Shown here piece after piece: positions 52,490-56,233 of a stretch of 56,233 bases of DNA (the first letter of the stretch is position 1; each line of letters opens with the position of its first letter). The notes beneath the pieces were generated by a model that saw nothing but the letters and a program-made list of their open reading frames with translations, searched no databases and was not told the DNA's origin. The DNA comes from Deltaproteobacteria bacterium (GTDB lineage: Bacteria; Desulfobacterota; Syntrophia; Syntrophales; Smithellaceae), in NCBI GenBank assembly GCA_009668925.1, contig SBEK01000004.1, forward strand, positions 1-56,233, written 5' to 3'. The position numbers were made by a program, and so were the translations under genes.

Positions 52490-52846
52490 TCATTTATTTC
52501 TGATCAGGTACTTCGGATAAGCTTCCTGAAGGGCTTTGCGAACAAGATTGACGGCGGGTTCATTCCACCGGTCGGGGTTCTTCCCCAGAAAATCGGCGAC
52601 GATGCGAAACAACTGCTCGGGCTTTACCGTGCCCGGCAGAGAATAATCGGCAAGGGTCGCTTCGGCGACGCCTTCAACATACCCCATATAATTTCCGGCC
52701 AATAAATAGTCGGCCTTCGTGTAGTCTTTTTCCGCCTTCAGATAGGCTTTCATTCCGGCGGCCAGATCGTTTCCGCTCAGGGCGCATGCGGCCTGGCTAT
52801 AGAAAATCAGTGCAGCGCACAGCACGATTCCTGATAATTTCTTCAT
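52490..52846 (-). CDS. Small secreted Rap1a/Tai-like protein
   Basis: 118 residues with a signal peptide (MKKLSGIVLCAALIFYSQAACA) and a helical domain containing NYMGYVEGVAEATLA and VADFLGKNPDRWNEPAVNLVRKAL, the pattern of the Rap1a/Tai family. Some members are immunity proteins for type VI amidase effectors, but no effector is nearby and many relatives are simply periplasmic proteins of unknown role. Converges with rpoH, 33 bases apart. Confidence 0.78.
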   Translation of the reverse strand: MKKLSGIVLCAALIFYSQAACALSGNDLAAGMKAYLKAEKDYTKADYLLAGNYMGYVEGVAEATLADYSLPGTVKPEQLFRIVADFLGKNPDRWNEPAVNLVRKALQEAYPKYLIRNK

Positions 52847-52912
52847 AAAAGATGCTCCGTTTCGTTTATTCTGCTCTGACGCCGGGATGAATCACTTTCC
52901 GGCTTTGCCGTC

Positions 52913-54277
52913 TCAGTTTTTCAGATCATACTTTTTCAGCTTATACCTCAGCATTCTCTCCGACATGCCGAGCAGGTCCGCCGCTTTGGTCTGGTTGTCC
53001 GCCGCCTTGGCCATGGCCTCGCCGATCAGGCGTTTTTCAAGCTCTTCCAGAGAGTCCCGAAGCGATCCGGACGTCTTTTTATCCGGCGAATTCAGGCCGG
53101 CGTCGCTCTTGAAGGGTAGGTCGGCCACGGTGACATAGTCATCGCGGGCGATGACGATGGCCCGCTCGATGATGTTGACGAGCTCGCGAACATTCCCCGG
53201 ATAGTCGTATTTCAGTAGCAAATCGCGCGCTTCCGCCGTGATGCCCCGGATCGCCCGGCCGTTTTCCCGGGCGAGTTTCTCCAGGTAATGGTCGATCAGG
53301 GCGGGCAGATCTTCCTTCCTCTCCCGAAGCGGCGGCAGCGACATGGTCACGACTTTCAGCCGGTAAAAGAGATCTTCACGGAAGGCGCCTTCCCTGACCC
53401 TCGCTTCCAGGTCGCGATTGGTTGCGCTGATGATCCGGACATCCACCGAGATGCTGGCGTTGCTGCCGAGCCGGGAGAATTCCCGCTCCTGCAGGAACCG
53501 GAGCAGTTTGACCTGGATGGCCGGACTGAGCTCCCCGATTTCATCGAGAAACAATGTGCCGCCTTCCGCTTCCTCGATCCGGCCGATCCGGCGGGAGGCG
53601 GCTCCGGTGTAAGCCCCTTTTTCGTGGCCGAAGAGCTCGCTCTCCAGAAGATTTTCCTGCAGGACGCCGCAGTTGACGACCACGATCGGTTTGTCGGCCC
53701 GCGGACTGAGTTGATGAATCAGGCGCGCCAGAAGTTCCTTTCCGGTGCCGCTCTCACCCTGGATCAAAACGGAGGCCCGGCTGGCGGCGATGCGGCTGGC
53801 CATGTTGATCAATTCCACCATCTGCGGGCTCTTATAAATGATCTTCTCGGCGGTGACGCCCTGTTTGCCCAGTTCCTGCTTCAGGAGTTCATTTTCGCGG
53901 ATCAGCCCGCGGCGCTCCGCCACACGGTCCACCAGAATCAACAGCTCCTCCAGCTCCACCGGTTTCGTAATGTAGTCGATGGCCCCGACTTTGATCGCTT
54001 CCACGGCGGTTTCAATCGTACCGTAGGCGGTGATGATGACGACATCGATTTCATGGTTGATCTTTTTGACTTCCTTCAAGACCTCCAGCCCGTCCATCCC
54101 GGGCATCTTGTAATCCAGCAGGATCAGGTCAAAATGGTTCCGCGAAACCGCTTTAATCGCCGCCTCGCCGTTTTCCGCCTCCAGGACTTTGTGGCCCTCG
54201 GAAATCAGAAAATCGCGCAGCATCTCCCGTTGAGAACGGCCGTCTTCTACGATCAGAATACTTAATTTTCGCATCAT
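52913..54277 (-). CDS. NtrC-family sigma54-dependent response regulator
   Basis: 454 residues. REC domain 1-125 (E11/D12, phospho-Asp D55 in LILLDYKMPG), AAA+ domain with Walker A GESGTGK (174-180), the sigma54-contact loop GAYTGA (221-226), Walker B GGTLFLDEIGE, and a Fis-type HTH at the end (AKAADNQTKAADLLGMSERMLRYKLKKY). It activates sigma54 promoters when phosphorylated, presumably by the kinase encoded 17 bases upstream. Start ATGATG at 54277/54274. Confidence 0.95.
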   Translation of the reverse strand: MMRKLSILIVEDGRSQREMLRDFLISEGHKVLEAENGEAAIKAVSRNHFDLILLDYKMPGMDGLEVLKEVKKINHEIDVVIITAYGTIETAVEAIKVGAIDYITKPVELEELLILVDRVAERRGLIRENELLKQELGKQGVTAEKIIYKSPQMVELINMASRIAASRASVLIQGESGTGKELLARLIHQLSPRADKPIVVVNCGVLQENLLESELFGHEKGAYTGAASRRIGRIEEAEGGTLFLDEIGELSPAIQVKLLRFLQEREFSRLGSNASISVDVRIISATNRDLEARVREGAFREDLFYRLKVVTMSLPPLRERKEDLPALIDHYLEKLARENGRAIRGITAEARDLLLKYDYPGNVRELVNIIERAIVIARDDYVTVADLPFKSDAGLNSPDKKTSGSLRDSLEELEKRLIGEAMAKAADNQTKAADLLGMSERMLRYKLKKYDLKN

Positions 54278-54294
54278 CTTTCGTTCCTGGTGTT

Positions 54295-56079
54295 TCAGGT
54301 CTTTTCGCTTATCTTTTCCCGCGGCAGGATGATTTCAAACGTGGTTCCCTCGCCCCGCCGGCTGATGACCCGGATATCGCCGCCGTGGCCGCGGACAATT
54401 TCGGTGGCCAGGGGAATGCCCAGCCCCAGTCCTTTTTCCTTGGTCGTGTATTCCGGGCTGAATATTCTTTCGATTTCCTCGGTCGTCATGCCGCAGCCCG
54501 TATCCGTGATGCCGACGACGATATAGTTCTTGCTTTCCTTATCGACCGTAATCGTGATGGTTCCTTTCCCGTCAATGGACTCCATCGCGTTCTTGATGAA
54601 ATTCAGAAAGGCCTGTTGCAGCTTGTTAATGTCCATGGGAATGACGGCCGGGGAGAGCCGCCACTTCGTTTCCAGAGTGATGCCCCGCGCTCCCGCTTCT
54701 TCGGACATCAGACTGACGATTTTCTGAAGGACTTCCGTTACGGAGAAATCGCGCAGTTCGAGCCGCCGGCTTTTCGAGAAGGAGAGAAACTCTTCAATAA
54801 TGCCGTTGAGCCTTCGGATTTCATCGCGAATCACGCCGGAGAGATTTTGAAATTCACGGGCTTTTGCTTCATCGGAAGGGCTGAAATCTCTTTTGAGTCT
54901 CTGCGTCGCCATGCTGATCGCATTGAGCGGGTTGCGGATCTCGTGGGCGACGCCCGCGGCCAGCTGCCCCAGGGAGGAAAGACGCTCGGCCTTTTCCAGG
55001 CGGCGCTCCATTTCGATGATTCCGGCCAGATGGCGGTTCTGATCGTGATACAAGAGCCACATGGACAGAAGGGCAATGACGACGACCAGCGCCAGGAAAA
55101 TGATGATGTTCTGTTGGTTTTCAGCGATGATCTTATCCATCGAACCGCGTTCCAGGCCGATGCGGACAAGGCCGATCACTTTTTTGTCCAGGATGAAAGG
55201 CGCCGCCATATCCAGAATTTTGCCGCTTTTCGCATCGACTTTTCTGCTGTAAATTCTGTTCTTCCCGGACATAATCCGGCTATGGTCAAAATCCTGATCC
55301 TTCAAGCCTTCCGGCATCTTTCCCGTCATGCTGAGCAGCTGGCCTTTGCCGTTAAAAACCTGCAGGTAAGTGATGCCGTGGCCTTCGCCCATTTTATTGA
55401 TGCCCCTCTCCACGGCGACTTTCATGCTCCAGTACAGCAGTCCTTCCTTATCGAGGTTGATGACGACCGTGCCGCTGCTGTCTTTGCGCCTCAGAGCCAC
55501 GAATCCGATGCCCCGCTTCTCCCGGACTCTTTCCAGTAATTCCATCGTCGTCGACGTCTGTTCCAGGGGTTTCAGGTCCGCCGCGTTTTGCAGTTCGGCT
55601 TTTAGGGGCCGGCTTTCGTAGACGGCGTTTCCCGAACGGTTGAGAACGGCCACGTACCAGAACTTCTGCTCCGCGGCGAATTTTTTCAGGTAAACGTTGC
55701 TGATGGCTTTCTTTCTCCACTGTTCGTCGATCTTCTGACCCAGGGCCGTGATGGCTTCCAAAACCAGCTTTTTGGAATAATCCGCTTCGTCCTGGCGTGC
55801 TGTTTTCGTTTGCGCCGGCATTTTTTCCGGCATAGCCACGATGCTTTTGAGATTGTCCTCCGTCAGCCTCTGCAAGACGCTGATGGTGGAGAAGGCCTGG
55901 TCTTCCATAAAGCCCACCAGGTTGGATTCGCTGCGGCGGATGTCCAGGAAACCCATGATCAGAATCAGAGCCACCAGAATGGCCGAAACAATGGCCACTG
56001 CCAGCGGCTGGAGGAAACTGCCGTTATAGGGACGGGAAGCGCGCCGGACAACGGTCTCTTTTTTCCGCAAAAAGTTCAT
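54295..56079 (-). CDS. Membrane sensor histidine kinase (NtrB/AtoS type)
   Basis: 594 residues. Two membrane helices (about 25-45 and 325-343) bracket a periplasmic sensor of about 280 residues resembling double-Cache. Then HisKA with LGQLAAGVAHEIRNPLNAIS (phospho-His H379) and HATPase_c with FLNFIKNAMESIDG (N box), DTGCGM (G1) and GLGLGIPLATEIVRGHGG (G2). Pairs with the downstream NtrC-type regulator; the signal is unknown. Confidence 0.95.
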   Translation of the reverse strand: MNFLRKKETVVRRASRPYNGSFLQPLAVAIVSAILVALILIMGFLDIRRSESNLVGFMEDQAFSTISVLQRLTEDNLKSIVAMPEKMPAQTKTARQDEADYSKKLVLEAITALGQKIDEQWRKKAISNVYLKKFAAEQKFWYVAVLNRSGNAVYESRPLKAELQNAADLKPLEQTSTTMELLERVREKRGIGFVALRRKDSSGTVVINLDKEGLLYWSMKVAVERGINKMGEGHGITYLQVFNGKGQLLSMTGKMPEGLKDQDFDHSRIMSGKNRIYSRKVDAKSGKILDMAAPFILDKKVIGLVRIGLERGSMDKIIAENQQNIIIFLALVVVIALLSMWLLYHDQNRHLAGIIEMERRLEKAERLSSLGQLAAGVAHEIRNPLNAISMATQRLKRDFSPSDEAKAREFQNLSGVIRDEIRRLNGIIEEFLSFSKSRRLELRDFSVTEVLQKIVSLMSEEAGARGITLETKWRLSPAVIPMDINKLQQAFLNFIKNAMESIDGKGTITITVDKESKNYIVVGITDTGCGMTTEEIERIFSPEYTTKEKGLGLGIPLATEIVRGHGGDIRVISRRGEGTTFEIILPREKISEKT

Positions 56080-56144
56080 AATACCCTCATTTTACTGAAA
56101 TCCAACCGGACATTCCTGAGCGGCTATTTATTGTTTTGGGGGTC

Positions 56145-56172
56145 ATCTTAAGCTATTCATGGGAAATGTCAA
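56145..56172 (-). promoter_or_regulatory. Predicted sigma70 promoter of the two-component operon
   Basis: On the minus strand TTGACA (56167-56172), 16-base spacer, TAAGAT (56145-56150), about 65 bases before the kinase ATG at 56079. Confidence 0.6.
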
Positions 56173-56233
56173 CGACAAACAGGCCGCATGTCGACATTAT
56201 TGTCGAATAAGACGGCAAGGGTTGGAATATGTC

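Noticed and set aside
1..56233. rRNA, tRNA, transposase, integrase or phage genes
   Set aside because: No stretch with these features was found by eye; a covariance-model scan was not possible.

Overview
This window reads as the chromosome of a diderm, probably anaerobic bacterium. The gene content is most like Desulfobacterota/Deltaproteobacteria of the Syntrophales type. The signs are a complete Mla phospholipid-transport operon, a type II secretion operon, a selenocysteine-containing SelD, the Cys-rich C-terminal module of one response regulator, and dispersed inverted repeats of the kind scattered through such genomes. This placement is inference: no rRNA or tRNA gene is present. No phage, transposase, integrase or CRISPR array is visible.

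Layout. Positions 1-5973 (minus strand) hold an mla operon, mlaE-mlaF-mlaD-mlaC-mlaA, followed by an unknown outer-membrane barrel protein and a D-Ala-D-Ala ligase cut by the window edge. MlaF carries a C-terminal degenerate GGDEF-like domain. Positions 6044-6943 hold a small HExxH protein and an FmdB-type zinc ribbon, closed by a bidirectional terminator. Positions 7033-10218 (minus) hold a GalT-like protein, a DHH phosphoesterase and selD with an in-frame UGA. Positions 10411-15817 (plus) hold thrC, a DUF1460 protein, a lipoprotein msrAB, a fatty-acid-hydroxylase-type membrane protein and a CofC-like transferase. A mercuric-reductase-like flavoprotein (minus), a 57-residue protein, a universal stress protein and two orphan response regulators follow up to 20705.

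Positions 21094-32079 encode type II secretion in two converging units: gspE-F-H-I-J-K-L-M-C (plus) and gspG-gspD (minus). Next comes a 1304-residue multicopper oxidase with C-terminal repeats (32478-36392). Positions 37017-47947 (minus) look like a metal, probably copper, handling island: CusB with three YHS domains, CusA, two NosL-type proteins, a MacB-type ABC exporter, a cysteine-bearing membrane protein, a Cys-rich-repeat protein and a methionine-rich YtkA-like protein. Positions 48216-56079 hold a CdaA-YbbR fusion, corA, a ferritin-like protein, rpoH, a Rap1a-like secreted protein and an NtrC/NtrB-type two-component pair.

The most interesting signal is a repeated promoter element. A palindrome close to TGGTAG-N7-CTACCA is followed, with 21 bases between, by ATTGT or a close variant. 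I find seven copies, each oriented toward a gene: the 57-residue protein, usp, gspE, gspG-gspD, the multicopper oxidase, cusBA and rpoH. This suggests one regulon linking stress response, type II secretion and copper handling. Six copies keep the N7 spacing; the copy before the multicopper oxidase is imperfect.
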